From Serpentinicella sp031432315 (GTDB lineage Bacteria > Bacillota > Clostridia > Peptostreptococcales > Natronincolaceae): 64,000 nt of DNA. The notes beneath the pieces were generated by a model, which worked only from the letters and a program-made list of their open reading frames with translations, ran no database searches and was not told the origin of the DNA. Position numbers and translations under genes: made by a program. The DNA lies in assembly GCF_031432315.1 (NCBI RefSeq), contig NZ_JAVKGO010000009.1, forward strand, positions 1 through 64,000. The letters are read 5' to 3'. Below are positions 17,109 to 25,998 of the stretch, one piece after another. How positions within the stretch are numbered: the stretch's first letter is position 1; each line of letters opens with the position of its first letter.

Positions 17109-18068
17109 TTATATAAATTCTAAATCCTCTGCAACTTCTTTAATATCTCTATAATTTATGTCTGTTGAATAAACTTTCGCTAATTGACTTTTTGCTCTTT
17201 TTTTGTCACCTAATTTATAATAGGTCATTCCTAGCCAATATTTAGCCTCCAGTACTTCATCAGTTATGGTTCTTTTGTTCACTGGGCCTAGTTTGAATTG
17301 TTCTACTGCAAGTTCATATATCTCTTTCTTAAAAAAACATCTACCTAGTAAAAGTGTCTTTTCTTTTTCATACAAAAACCCTTCTTTCGGCATATTCTGT
17401 AATGATTCAATTGACAAGTCGTACTCTTTTAATTCAAAATAACATTTTCCTACCAAAAATAACATCTCTATATTGTAAGGCTTTATTAATAACATTTTTT
17501 TAGCATGAAAAAGCGCTTTTTTGTAATTAGCTGTTTTATCAAAGTATAATTTAGCCAGTAGATCATGTGCTTCATAATTGTTTTCATTATAATTAACAGC
17601 CTGTTCAAGAAATTGAATTGCATCTGCGTAATTCCCATTGTTAAGAGACTTTACTCCTTTATTAAAAGCTAACGCTGACTTCGCTTCTGGCTTTTTACTT
17701 GTTTTTAGAAACATGAAGGCACTTGCCAATACTAAGGGTAGACCTGCTGGAGGATTAGCAAGAGATATAATACCTCCTAGTATCATTCCCCAGAACCATC
17801 CGTACCCTTTTATATCTTGATTTTTATAATATGTTCTTTTGTTTTGTACATTTGATTTAGCTGAAGAGGTGGGTGATTTGGTGCTTAGCTTATGTTCCGT
17901 AACGTGGGAAATTCCAGTGCCTGGTATTGAAGTTGTCTTTCTGATCCCTCTAGGTCCAACACCAACTCTAAATCCTTTTACACCTGCACTAACACCAACA
18001 CCTCGTTTGCTTAAATTTAATCGCATTCCCTTTCCCATGTTTATACTCTTTCTTAATCTTAGTCCCAC
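17109..18068 (-). CDS. DUF4236 protein with membrane hairpin and TPR repeats
   Basis: 319 residues, GTG start after GGGAGGG. The first ~55 residues are a DUF4236 domain (GMRLNLSKRGVGVSAGVKG, GVGPRGIRKTTSIPGTGIS). A linker and a hydrophobic segment (~90-125, WFWGMILGGIISLANPPAG) follow. From ~140 to the end there are four to five TPR-like helix pairs (NYADAIQFLEQAV, NYKKALFHAKKML, YDLSIESLQNM, YELAVEQFKLG, KKRAKSQLAKVY). DUF4236 alone is usually a tiny domain; fusion to TPRs suggests a membrane-associated scaffold. Function unknown. Confidence 0.75.
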   Translation of the reverse strand: MGLRLRKSINMGKGMRLNLSKRGVGVSAGVKGFRVGVGPRGIRKTTSIPGTGISHVTEHKLSTKSPTSSAKSNVQNKRTYYKNQDIKGYGWFWGMILGGIISLANPPAGLPLVLASAFMFLKTSKKPEAKSALAFNKGVKSLNNGNYADAIQFLEQAVNYNENNYEAHDLLAKLYFDKTANYKKALFHAKKMLLIKPYNIEMLFLVGKCYFELKEYDLSIESLQNMPKEGFLYEKEKTLLLGRCFFKKEIYELAVEQFKLGPVNKRTITDEVLEAKYWLGMTYYKLGDKKRAKSQLAKVYSTDINYRDIKEVAEDLEFI

Positions 18069-18181
18069 TTTTAGCCCTCCCGATATTATGTTGGAACCAT
18101 TATAACATAAATAAGCTGTCGTAAATTGATATTGTTTGTCATGAGATGATTTAATGCTTTATGATGCTCTCTTTTTAAAAT

Positions 18182-19189
18182 CTAATCTGTACTTAAACAT
18201 TTTTCCGGGCTTAACATAACTTGTATCCACTTATCTTCATTATTTCTTTTGTATTGAGCAATTTCTATATCCGTACCATTTGTCAGTTCAAAAAACATAA
18301 TCATATAGTCATTGCCATCTACCCCTTTAAAAGGAACCTTTTTAACAAAGTCATCTTCAATTGTTGCATATCTTTTTTCAATTAAATTACACCATCCACC
18401 ATACTTTATATCAACATAGGCTTCAGCATGATGCTCCCAACCATGATATGCAGCACATAAGAAGTCTTGACTATACAATTCTTTTTCACTTATTTTATAT
18501 GTTTTTCCTTGGTTATCTAAATATACAAACCCAAAGTAATAACCAAAGTAAGTTCCTCCCTTTGATGAACCCTCTATGGTTTCAAACTCAATAAAATACT
18601 TATTTTGTTTCTTCGACGGCACTTCTTTTACTTTTAATAAATTAATATGTCCTATACCCTTAAATGACCCTAAGTATGTTTCATAACTCACTTCTTTTTG
18701 ATAACCATTGGTAAAGAAATTATAAGCAACTGGATAAGGAATTTTTGACTGCCCTACAGTACCACAACCACCGCTCTGTTCTGTTGTTAAATTTTCTCCC
18801 TCTCTTAATACACTGAAATAATTTACAATAGTCTCCTCTGGTGTTTTAAGTAATTCTGTTGGGATTTCAAAATCAGAAGGCTTTTTTTCAGCGTAAGTGT
18901 CAAAAAAATGACTATTAAAGTTCTGATTTATACTAGGCCGTTTAGATGGTCTGAAATATTGCTCATCACTTTTAACGCTTCTTCTATTTTTATTTTTGTT
19001 ATTAGTTTGATTAACAGTTGTATCTTGGTCAAAAATACTTAAATCTTGTTCTAAGATATGAGTCCCCATCATTATAGTTTCTTGCCCGTTTCCTCTATTC
19101 GTCAAAAATATTAACCCTATAAACCCTAAGCATATTAATAATACAATCACAATCACCACTAATTTTCTCTTGCCAAGCAATACGATCAC
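18182..19189 (-). CDS. uncharacterised membrane-anchored extracytoplasmic protein
   Basis: 335 residues, GTG start with AAGGGGG. One N-terminal membrane helix (LVVIVIVLLICLGFIGLIFL) is followed by a low-complexity N/K/S linker (~55-100) and a globular domain (~110-335) with a CGTVG motif, aromatic-rich GGTYFGYYFGFVYLD, FLCAAYHGWEHHAEAYV and YGGWCN, and several possible disulfide cysteines. I do not recognise the family. It is probably secreted and anchored, transcribed alone upstream of the DUF4236 gene. Confidence 0.6.
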   Translation of the reverse strand: MIVLLGKRKLVVIVIVLLICLGFIGLIFLTNRGNGQETIMMGTHILEQDLSIFDQDTTVNQTNNKNKNRRSVKSDEQYFRPSKRPSINQNFNSHFFDTYAEKKPSDFEIPTELLKTPEETIVNYFSVLREGENLTTEQSGGCGTVGQSKIPYPVAYNFFTNGYQKEVSYETYLGSFKGIGHINLLKVKEVPSKKQNKYFIEFETIEGSSKGGTYFGYYFGFVYLDNQGKTYKISEKELYSQDFLCAAYHGWEHHAEAYVDIKYGGWCNLIEKRYATIEDDFVKKVPFKGVDGNDYMIMFFELTNGTDIEIAQYKRNNEDKWIQVMLSPEKCLSTD

Positions 19190-19339
19190 GTTTTTCCCCC
19201 TTTTTTATAATAACTCCATATAGTAAATTATATGAAAAAAGTAAGGATCTATACTTTACGTATAAATCCTCTAATTGACAAAGTATTCAGTTGATAATAA
19301 ATCTTATTTAAAACTCAAATTGAATTGCATCATAATTCG

Positions 19340-20038
19340 TTACGCTTTTTTCATTTCTATGACAATGAAATGACTTAATTCTTTAGGTATAATATTAAGA
19401 TTTTCTTCTATTGCCTGTAAAGCATCTCTTTGGTTAATATCTAAGCTATTGATTTTTGAAGTCCCCTCTATTTGAACTAAATAGAGCTGTCTTCCCTTTT
19501 CTATGGAAAAGTTTATTGCCTCGCCCTTCTCAATCTCTAGTACATATATATTAACATCTTGATTAACTTTTATTGGCGCGTTCCCATCTTTTGCTGATAC
19601 TATATGAAGCCATTTGTTTTTTCTTTCATCCCATTTAAACATATAGTCTCCATAGGTAGGCTTTAAATTCTGTTGATCTGGATATATCCACATTTGTAAA
19701 ATTCTCAGGGTATCTTTACCTAGATTATGCTCACTATGATATACCCCGGAACCTGCGCTCATGTATTGTACATGACCCCTAGATAGTTTTCTTTTATTTC
19801 CCATATTATCACCATGGGTAAGTTCTCCATCGATTACATATGAGATAATCTCCATATCTTTATGAGGATGTGTGTCAAAGCCTGTTCCTGGCTTAATTAA
19901 GTCGTCATTTAATACCCTTAAAACACCAAAGTTTATATTTTCAGGATTTTTATATTCAGCAAAAGAAAAGTGAAAAATACTTTCTAGCCACTGTAAATTG
20001 CTTTTTCCCATATTGTCATGATCTATTCGCTTTATCAT
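19340..20038 (-). CDS. pirin family (YhhW-type) bicupin
   Basis: 232 residues. The N-terminal cupin shows the pirin metal motif GFDTHPHKDMEIISYVIDG, followed by HGDNMGN and GSGVYHSEHN. The C-terminal cupin is present but lacks metal ligands, as in YhhW-type proteins. Some homologues have quercetin 2,3-dioxygenase activity; the physiological role is unclear. Single gene. Confidence 0.9.
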   Translation of the reverse strand: MIKRIDHDNMGKSNLQWLESIFHFSFAEYKNPENINFGVLRVLNDDLIKPGTGFDTHPHKDMEIISYVIDGELTHGDNMGNKRKLSRGHVQYMSAGSGVYHSEHNLGKDTLRILQMWIYPDQQNLKPTYGDYMFKWDERKNKWLHIVSAKDGNAPIKVNQDVNIYVLEIEKGEAINFSIEKGRQLYLVQIEGTSKINSLDINQRDALQAIEENLNIIPKELSHFIVIEMKKA

Positions 20039-20121
20039 TTATTTTCCCTCCAGTATATTTGTATATCAATATAGTTACCCTTTTAGGGTCATGATAAACG
20101 ATCTGTCCTTTTCTTAACGTA

Positions 20122-20160
20122 TAAAAAAAGGCATGGGCAAATCTATATTTGCCCATACCT
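20122..20160 (-). terminator. terminator of the small membrane-anchored protein gene
   Basis: On the minus strand GGTATGGGCAAAT/ATTTGCCCATGCC is followed by TTTTTTT. It overlaps the last codons of the gene starting at 20667. Confidence 0.85.
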
Positions 20161-20667
20161 TCCTTGATATATATGTGTCCACTTATCATTTATATTAATA
20201 ATTGTGTATTCATCTACAAAGTTTTCTTCTTGCTCTACTTTAACCTTATTGATAAGTTCCTCTAAGTCCACTTTAACGTACCCTTTTTCACTCATCATAA
20301 AAATTTGAGTATCTTGATCAATGGAAATTGTCATATCCTCTCTATCATTGGACTCAAATTCAACAATAACTTCTTCTCCTTCTTCTTTTAACCCTACTAT
20401 TGAACCATAATTAAAATCAATGCCAGGTATCCTAATTATTAAATCTTCTATCCGTTTAACTTCTTGTTCTAGAAAATACATTTGTCCTTCTAACCATTCT
20501 AACTCTTTCTTCAAAGAATCTTCTGTGGTTTCTTCAGTTGCATCTACTACTTGATTTTCTCTAGAGCTTTCTACGGCTTCAAGCTTTACATTTGTATTAA
20601 TTATTAAAACAAGAAAAATAATATTTATTGTTATTAATGCAAAAATTATTGTCTTATGCTTATTCAT
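20143..20667 (-). CDS. uncharacterised membrane-anchored protein
   Basis: 174 residues. One N-terminal membrane helix (IFALITINIIFLVLIINT), a glutamate-rich coiled-coil-like segment (~45-75, EWLEGQMYFLEQEVKRIEDL) and a small beta-rich C-terminal domain (~85-174). The start at 20667 is preceded by AAGGGGTGA; the longer frame from 20685 would place this site inside the gene. No family recognised. The C-terminal part (EGEEVIVEFESNDREDMTISID) may be a small beta-barrel. Confidence 0.6.
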   Translation of the reverse strand: MNKHKTIIFALITINIIFLVLIINTNVKLEAVESSRENQVVDATEETTEDSLKKELEWLEGQMYFLEQEVKRIEDLIIRIPGIDFNYGSIVGLKEEGEEVIVEFESNDREDMTISIDQDTQIFMMSEKGYVKVDLEELINKVKVEQEENFVDEYTIININDKWTHIYQGRYGQI

Positions 20668-20747
20668 ACATTCACCCCTTGTCACTAGATGGGCAAAATT
20701 ATATCATACACAAAACCAATTGTAAATAATTACTATTTTCTCTAAAC

Positions 20748-21929
20748 CTAATTATTGAGTAACGAGATTACATTAGCTATTTGCATGGCAACTCCAGTAG
20801 CTAAACAGTCTTCGTCTATATCAAACAAATCATTATGCAAATCATGTATGATTCCTTTCTTTTCATTTCTACAACCAAGTTGAAAAAAGGCACCGGGTGT
20901 GTTTTCTATAAAGTACCCAAAGTCCTCTACACCATAGCTAGGTAATTCATTTACTCTAACTTTATTCTCCCCTAATAGATTTCTACCATTGTTCTCAATT
21001 AATTTTACAATATTATTGTGATTTACTAATGGTGCATATCCTTCTTCTCTTATTAGTTCTCCTTTTCCACCCATGGCTTTAGGGACACTTTCAACAATCT
21101 CCTTTACTTGTTTTACTAACCTTTCACGAGTCTTTTGATCTAGTGTTCGCATTGTCCCTATCATTTCTACTTTATTTGCTATTATGTTGTTTTGGTCACC
21201 ACCTAGAATTTTTCCAATTGTTATCACAGCGGAACGTCTTGGGTCCGCCCCTCTGCTAACTACAGTTTGTAAGGTAGATAACACTTGGCCTGCAATAACT
21301 ATTGCATCTGCCCCTAAGTCTGGATGTGCTCCGTGGGCACTTTTTCCATAAATAGTTATGGTTAAAGTGTCTGATGCGGCATTCATTTGTCCGTATTTTA
21401 CAGCTATGCACCCTGTATTTATCTCCGGTGACACATGTAAACCCAAAACAACGTCAACCTGGGGATCTACCAAAGCCCCTTCTTCTATCATGGGTTTTGC
21501 TCCTCCCACTGTTTCTTCTGCTGGTTGGAACAATAGCTTTATATCACCCTTTAGGTACATATCTTTACTCTTAAGTATTTTAGCAGCACCTAAAAGTATT
21601 GCCAAGTGGGCGTCATGTCCACAGGCATGCATTTTTCCCTTTAATCGTGACTGATAACTAACGTTTTTTTTATCCTCTATAGGAAGTGCATCCATATCTG
21701 CTCTTAATGCAACGGTCCTCCCTGCTCCATGTCCTTTTATAATACCCATTAAACCTGTATTTGCAATTGTTCTATATGGAATTTGCATTTCTTCTAAATA
21801 GGATATAATTTTTTCTTGCGTTCTAAACTCTTCTAACCCTAATTCTGGGTTTTTATGAAAATCCCGTCTTACTTCTTTTACCCAATTACTTATTTTTTTT
21901 GCTTCCCACAAAATTTCTACATCAACCAT
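20748..21929 (-). CDS. M20 family N-acyl-amino-acid amidohydrolase
   Basis: 393 residues. It has the M20D signatures GLEEFRTQEKI near the N-terminus, ALRADMDALPI, HACGHDAHLAILLGAA (metal ligands), FQPAEET (catalytic Glu) and GLHVSP; the dimerisation domain lies at ~185-295. It hydrolyses N-acyl or N-aminoacyl amino acids. It overlaps the LD-carboxypeptidase gene by 8 bases, so the pair may act together in peptide or murein-peptide recycling. Confidence 0.9.
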   Translation of the reverse strand: MVDVEILWEAKKISNWVKEVRRDFHKNPELGLEEFRTQEKIISYLEEMQIPYRTIANTGLMGIIKGHGAGRTVALRADMDALPIEDKKNVSYQSRLKGKMHACGHDAHLAILLGAAKILKSKDMYLKGDIKLLFQPAEETVGGAKPMIEEGALVDPQVDVVLGLHVSPEINTGCIAVKYGQMNAASDTLTITIYGKSAHGAHPDLGADAIVIAGQVLSTLQTVVSRGADPRRSAVITIGKILGGDQNNIIANKVEMIGTMRTLDQKTRERLVKQVKEIVESVPKAMGGKGELIREEGYAPLVNHNNIVKLIENNGRNLLGENKVRVNELPSYGVEDFGYFIENTPGAFFQLGCRNEKKGIIHDLHNDLFDIDEDCLATGVAMQIANVISLLNN

Positions 21930-22857
21930 TTTTCGTCGCTCCTTCTTCTAATACTAATTTAGTTTGATGAGCAACAAGACGTGCTTTAACCCCAAAGGGA
22001 ATCGTGACCTTCTGTGGACAATGTCCAGCCTTTAAGTTAAATATTGTTGGCTTGTTATAGGGGACAACAACATCTTTAAACACATCCATGAGTGATAAGC
22101 TTGATTCATACTCTTTTGGTATACAATCTTTGAAATCTGCAAGTATAATGCCGGTTGCATCTTCAAATTTACCTGCAAGGGCTAGTTGTGTAAGTAGACG
22201 ATCTACACGATAAGGCTCTTCTTCAACTTCTTCTAGAAGTAATAGCTTTCCTTTAGTATCTATTTCATAAGGTGTCCCAATAGTCCCTGCAACTAAGGCT
22301 AGATTTCCACCTACAATTTCTCCTGTGGCTTCCCCCTTAACTAAGCAGCTTATCTTCTCTCCTTTTGGATTATGAATTTCTCCTAAAGGCTTTGTCATTG
22401 TAACTGCCTTAACTAAAGATTTAATTGTAAAATAATCAATGTTATCACTCATATTTGAGGCTGCCATGGGACCATGAAAAGTAACCAAATTACAAATTTG
22501 ATTAAATGCCGTATGTAGTACGGTAATGTCACTGTACCCTACAAAGACTTTTGGATTCTTTTTGATAACCTCATAGTCGATTTTATTTAATATTCTAGAT
22601 GCGCCATAACCACCTCTTAAACAAATAATTCCTTTAACCTCTTGGTCTGCAAACATATTGATTAGATCCTGTGCACGAAGTTCATCTTTTCCTGCAAGAT
22701 AACCGTAAGTCCCCCAACAACTTTCACCAAGTCTAACTTTATAACCCATTCTTTCAATATTTTTTTTCGCCATGTATGCTTTCTCTATTGGAACAGGACT
22801 TGATGGTGCAACAATACCGATTATATCCCCCTTCTTTAATACATCTGGTTTAATCAT
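21922..22857 (-). CDS. LD-carboxypeptidase (S66 family, LdcA/MccF-like)
   Basis: 311 residues. N-terminal IGIVAPSSPV, CLRGGYGASR, nucleophile Ser in VGYSDITVLH, then catalytic Glu in the LLLEEVEEEPYRVDR region and His in LKAGHCPQKVTIP. It cleaves the L-Lys/DAP-D-Ala bond of murein tetrapeptides during recycling, or acts on microcin-like peptides. First gene of a two-gene unit with the M20 hydrolase. Confidence 0.9.
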   Translation of the reverse strand: MIKPDVLKKGDIIGIVAPSSPVPIEKAYMAKKNIERMGYKVRLGESCWGTYGYLAGKDELRAQDLINMFADQEVKGIICLRGGYGASRILNKIDYEVIKKNPKVFVGYSDITVLHTAFNQICNLVTFHGPMAASNMSDNIDYFTIKSLVKAVTMTKPLGEIHNPKGEKISCLVKGEATGEIVGGNLALVAGTIGTPYEIDTKGKLLLLEEVEEEPYRVDRLLTQLALAGKFEDATGIILADFKDCIPKEYESSLSLMDVFKDVVVPYNKPTIFNLKAGHCPQKVTIPFGVKARLVAHQTKLVLEEGATKNG

Positions 22858-23020
22858 TACCCTTCCCCCTTACCTAGGATTTTGACTATAGCAGTCATTA
22901 TTTTAAAAACCTATAATACTTATAAATATGAGGGAAATAGTAAAATAATTAAGAAGATACGAAGTTTATTTAAATATGTTATAGCGCTTGGGCAATAATT
23001 AATATTATGGAGGTGTTTAC

Positions 23021-23860
23021 TTGAATATTTTTAAAGCTATTATATTGGGAATTGTACAAGGTTTAACAGAGTTTCTTCCTGTTAGTAGTTCTGGTCATTT
23101 AGCAGTAACCCAGCATCTGCTTAATGTCCCTGAAGATCGTATATTATTTTTAACCGTTATTTTACATATTGGAACCCTAGTTTCCGTATTTTTTGTATAC
23201 AGTAAAGATCTATTTTTAATTTGCAGAGAATTTGTTATTCTTATTTTTGAGTTTATTACTGGCAAAGGCATTAATTTTAACAACGAACATCGTAAGCTTG
23301 GTCTTTTCATCATTATAGCGACCATTCCTACAGGTTTAATGGGACTTTTATTTAAAGATACCTTTGCAAGCTTTTATACATCACAGATAATTATAGGATT
23401 TTCTTTAATTATAACAGGATCATTACTTTGGTTTGCTGAAAAAGTTCATGTAAATAGAAAAGTAAAAAAAGACATAAAAAAAATGCGTTGGTATGACGCA
23501 ATATTTGTTGGCATATTTCAAGGTTTTGCTATTACCCCAGGTATATCAAGATCAGGATCCACTATTGTAGGTTCTTTATTAAGGGGCTTTAATAAGGAGA
23601 TGGCCACTAAATTTTCTTTTTTAATTTCTGTTCCTGCTATCTTGGGCGCTACGGTTTTAGAAACAAAAGACGCTTTAACCGTTGGATTAGGTAATTTAAC
23701 CTTCGGTGTTTTATTTGCTGGAATCATTGCTTCATTTTTAGCTGGTGTTTTTGCTATTAGAACATTAATTAATTTCATTAAAAAAGAGAAGTTATATTAT
23801 TTTTCTTTTTATACATGGACCATTGGTATAATCATCGTTGTTATAAATATTGTTTCATAA
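23021..23860 (+). CDS. uppP: undecaprenyl-diphosphatase
   Basis: 279 residues, TTG start with GGAGGTG. It has the family signatures GLTEFLPVSSSGHLAV at the N-terminus and GIFQGFAITPGISRSGSTI in the middle, with about eight membrane segments. It dephosphorylates undecaprenyl pyrophosphate to recycle the lipid carrier of cell wall synthesis and gives low-level bacitracin tolerance (BacA). Single gene. Confidence 0.95.
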   Translation: MNIFKAIILGIVQGLTEFLPVSSSGHLAVTQHLLNVPEDRILFLTVILHIGTLVSVFFVYSKDLFLICREFVILIFEFITGKGINFNNEHRKLGLFIIIATIPTGLMGLLFKDTFASFYTSQIIIGFSLIITGSLLWFAEKVHVNRKVKKDIKKMRWYDAIFVGIFQGFAITPGISRSGSTIVGSLLRGFNKEMATKFSFLISVPAILGATVLETKDALTVGLGNLTFGVLFAGIIASFLAGVFAIRTLINFIKKEKLYYFSFYTWTIGIIIVVINIVS

Positions 23861-23940
23861 GGCAATTTTCTTCCATAAATATAAAAACTTTGTTGGCTGT
23901 AATATACAGTTCCCCTGTTAACCTTTTAAAATATAGGCTC

Positions 23941-23972
23941 ACTTGTATTACAGCATTTCTGCTGTAATACAA
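23941..23972. terminator. hairpin between uppP and mazG-like gene
   Basis: TTGTATTACAGC/GCTGTAATACAA-type stem between two convergent genes. No T tract on either side, so termination is only a guess. Confidence 0.4.
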
Positions 23973-23978
23973 CACCCT

Positions 23979-24311
23979 CTATTCTTTTCGAGTCCAGCGA
24001 TCATGGTCCCGCTCATTAAATTTATCCATCATTTTCAAAAAGGCTTCCTCTAAATCTATGTCTAAGGCATTGGCAAAACATAATATAATAAATAGACAGT
24101 CAGAAAGTTCCATATCTACGGTGTTTTTTTCTTCGTCTTTTCTTTTAGGTTTTTCTCCATAGTAATGATTCACTTCCTTTGCAAGCTCCCCAACTTCCTC
24201 AGACAAAGAAGCTAAAAGCGCTAATGGGCTAAAATACCCTTCTTCAAACTGTCCAATATAATCATCCACCATTTTCGCCATATCTTTTAACCTTAAGTCT
24301 TTTTTATCCAT
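23979..24311 (-). CDS. MazG-type nucleotide pyrophosphohydrolase (YpjD-like)
   Basis: 110 residues from the ATG preceded by GGAGG; the longer frame would overlap the upstream gene. The all-alpha NTP-PPase motif is EEVGELAKEVN, followed by DMELSDCLFIILCFANAL. It hydrolyses (d)NTPs or damaged nucleotides to monophosphates. It lies 25 bases downstream of the antiporter gene, in the same orientation, and may be co-transcribed with it. Confidence 0.85.
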   Translation of the reverse strand: MDKKDLRLKDMAKMVDDYIGQFEEGYFSPLALLASLSEEVGELAKEVNHYYGEKPKRKDEEKNTVDMELSDCLFIILCFANALDIDLEEAFLKMMDKFNERDHDRWTRKE

Positions 24312-24336
24312 AAACCAAACCTCCAAAACTTTTCTT

Positions 24337-25512
24337 TCACTCAAGAAATTTTTCCGCTGTTGCTTGTATTCCAATTGCTCCTAATGGTGCAGTAATTACA
24401 ATAGATAAAACAGCCAATGCTAAAATTAGTTCTCCAGCCGGTACCCCTGCTGCTAAGGGTACTGCGCCAATAGCTGCCTGGACTGTGGCCTTTGGTACGA
24501 AGGATATCATGCAAAATACCTTTTCCTTAATGTTTAAGTCTGTTCCTATTAAGGATATATATACCCCTAAACTCCTAGCAGATAATCCTATTATTATAAT
24601 TATTAACCCTACAAAACCAGCATCTGTAGCAACATAAATATTTACTTTTGCACCCACTAGAACAAATAAGAGGATTTCTGCAAATACCCAAATTTTATTA
24701 AACTTGTTAGATAGTTTTTCAGACATATCCGGCGCCTTTTCTAATATAATAAATCCAATGGTCATCACACCGAGCAAGCTAGCTATAGGAATAATGTTTC
24801 CTACTGCATCTTCTAAAGAAGTTAATAAAATGGCGGCACCCAATACAACCAATGTTTTTTTAGTTGCTCGCATTTCAACCCGTTTGAATATAAATAGCAT
24901 AACTAAAGCAAGAACAATACCCAATAGGATCCCTAATACAATAGATATTGGAATGCTTATAAACTGCGTCAATATATTAATCTGTTCTGCGCCATATAAC
25001 CCTAAAAATGCTGTGAAAATTGTTATTGCAACAACATCATCAATAGATGCTCCTGCCAATATAATTGTAGGTATGCCTTTTGCTTCCCCTTTTTTTCGTT
25101 CAATTAAGTTTAACATTTGAGGAACAATCACCGCAGGTGAAACGGCGGCTATAATAAAGCCTAGTATGCCTGCCTCTATAAAAGATATATCTAAAATATA
25201 TCTACTAAGAAACAAAATTGCGAAGCCCTCTAATACCACAGGAATTAAACTAATTTTAAAGGCAGTTGGCCCAACCTTGTTTAATGTTTCTCGTTTTATG
25301 CCAAACCCTGCCCTTAATAAAATGATTATTAATGCAATTTTTCTTAAATCCCCGGAAATATTTAATAAATCTTCACTTAGGATATTAATCCCATAGGGCC
25401 CTAAAATAACCCCTAATACCAGCATCCCTAGTAATCCAGGAAGTTTCATCTTAATGAATAGTTTATTAAAGATCAGTCCTAAAATAATAACCACCGCTAA
25501 GCTCAATGCCAT
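24337..25512 (-). CDS. cation:proton antiporter (CPA family)
   Basis: 391 residues, about 12 membrane helices. Acidic and polar residues sit in the helices where the family has its ion site (ILAGASIDDVVAITIFTA, with Asp-Asp), plus LLRAGFGIKRETL and VLVGAKVNIYVA. It lacks the C-terminal RCK/TrkA domain of KefB-type proteins. The ATG at 25512 has AGGAG 8 bases upstream; two in-frame starts lie just before it. The transcript leader carries a fluoride riboswitch 240 bases upstream. Antiporters are a known minor class of fluoride-riboswitch-controlled genes, which suggests a role in fluoride stress or linked pH/Na+ homeostasis. Confidence 0.85.
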   Translation of the reverse strand: MALSLAVVIILGLIFNKLFIKMKLPGLLGMLVLGVILGPYGINILSEDLLNISGDLRKIALIIILLRAGFGIKRETLNKVGPTAFKISLIPVVLEGFAILFLSRYILDISFIEAGILGFIIAAVSPAVIVPQMLNLIERKKGEAKGIPTIILAGASIDDVVAITIFTAFLGLYGAEQINILTQFISIPISIVLGILLGIVLALVMLFIFKRVEMRATKKTLVVLGAAILLTSLEDAVGNIIPIASLLGVMTIGFIILEKAPDMSEKLSNKFNKIWVFAEILLFVLVGAKVNIYVATDAGFVGLIIIIIGLSARSLGVYISLIGTDLNIKEKVFCMISFVPKATVQAAIGAVPLAAGVPAGELILALAVLSIVITAPLGAIGIQATAEKFLE

Positions 25513-25749
25513 ATTCATCACTCCTAGTATAATAATGTCATAGTCATTACCAACTATGTAGTTGATACATTTCTATAAAAATATTCTATTATTACTTCTA
25601 AATTTAATAAGTGAGGAAATTATTCAGTAAAATTTAGCTTCTGATAATATATAATCCTCCGGCCAAGCATAAAAGATGTATCCATTCTTGTATTCATTTT
25701 ATATAACTATATTTTTCGTTAATTCAGCGTAAATATGAATCAAAAATTT

Positions 25750-25785
25750 AAAAAAACTCCCACAAGTCCTAAGGTCTTGTAGGAG
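25750..25785 (-). terminator. fluoride-riboswitch-controlled terminator
   Basis: Minus strand CTCCTACAAG/CTTGTGGGAG followed by TTTTTTT. The left arm begins with the CUCC that also forms the aptamer pseudoknot, so aptamer folding and termination are mutually exclusive, as in known fluoride switches that turn genes on. Confidence 0.85.
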
Positions 25786-25836
25786 TCATTAACTAATCCT
25801 AGGATTAGTGGTTAAAGGCGGTACTCCATCGCCTAC
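25779..25836 (-). ncRNA. fluoride riboswitch (crcB motif)
   Basis: Minus strand: GGCGATGGAGTACCGCC (P1), then AACC, a hairpin ACTAATCC/GGATTAGT, TAATG and CTCCTAC. The GGCGATGG...CCGCC, AAC and GAUG-like plus CUCCUAC elements match the fluoride aptamer layout, and GGAG can pair with CTCC as the pseudoknot. Between the terminator and the antiporter start (25513-25749) there is about 240 bases of AT-rich leader with no convincing gene. Confidence 0.88.
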
Positions 25837-25859
25837 TTTTTATTTATATTTGTTAATTA

Positions 25860-25888
25860 ATTATACTATAATTAATTAGTAATTTCAA
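25860..25888 (-). promoter_or_regulatory. promoter of the fluoride-riboswitch transcript
   Basis: TTGAAA, 17 bases, TATAAT on the minus strand, about 24 bases before the aptamer. Confidence 0.75.
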
Positions 25889-25998
25889 CCATTTCTATTG
25901 CAAACAGCCACCATTAAATAGTATTTCCTATTCATCTAATAAAAATTGTTGCTAAGCACTATTAAAACAATTTTACACATAGGAAAATACTATATCTC

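Noticed and set aside
25513..25749. 25-codon frame between the fluoride switch and the antiporter gene
   Set aside because: It has no good ribosome binding site and the composition is not coding-like.
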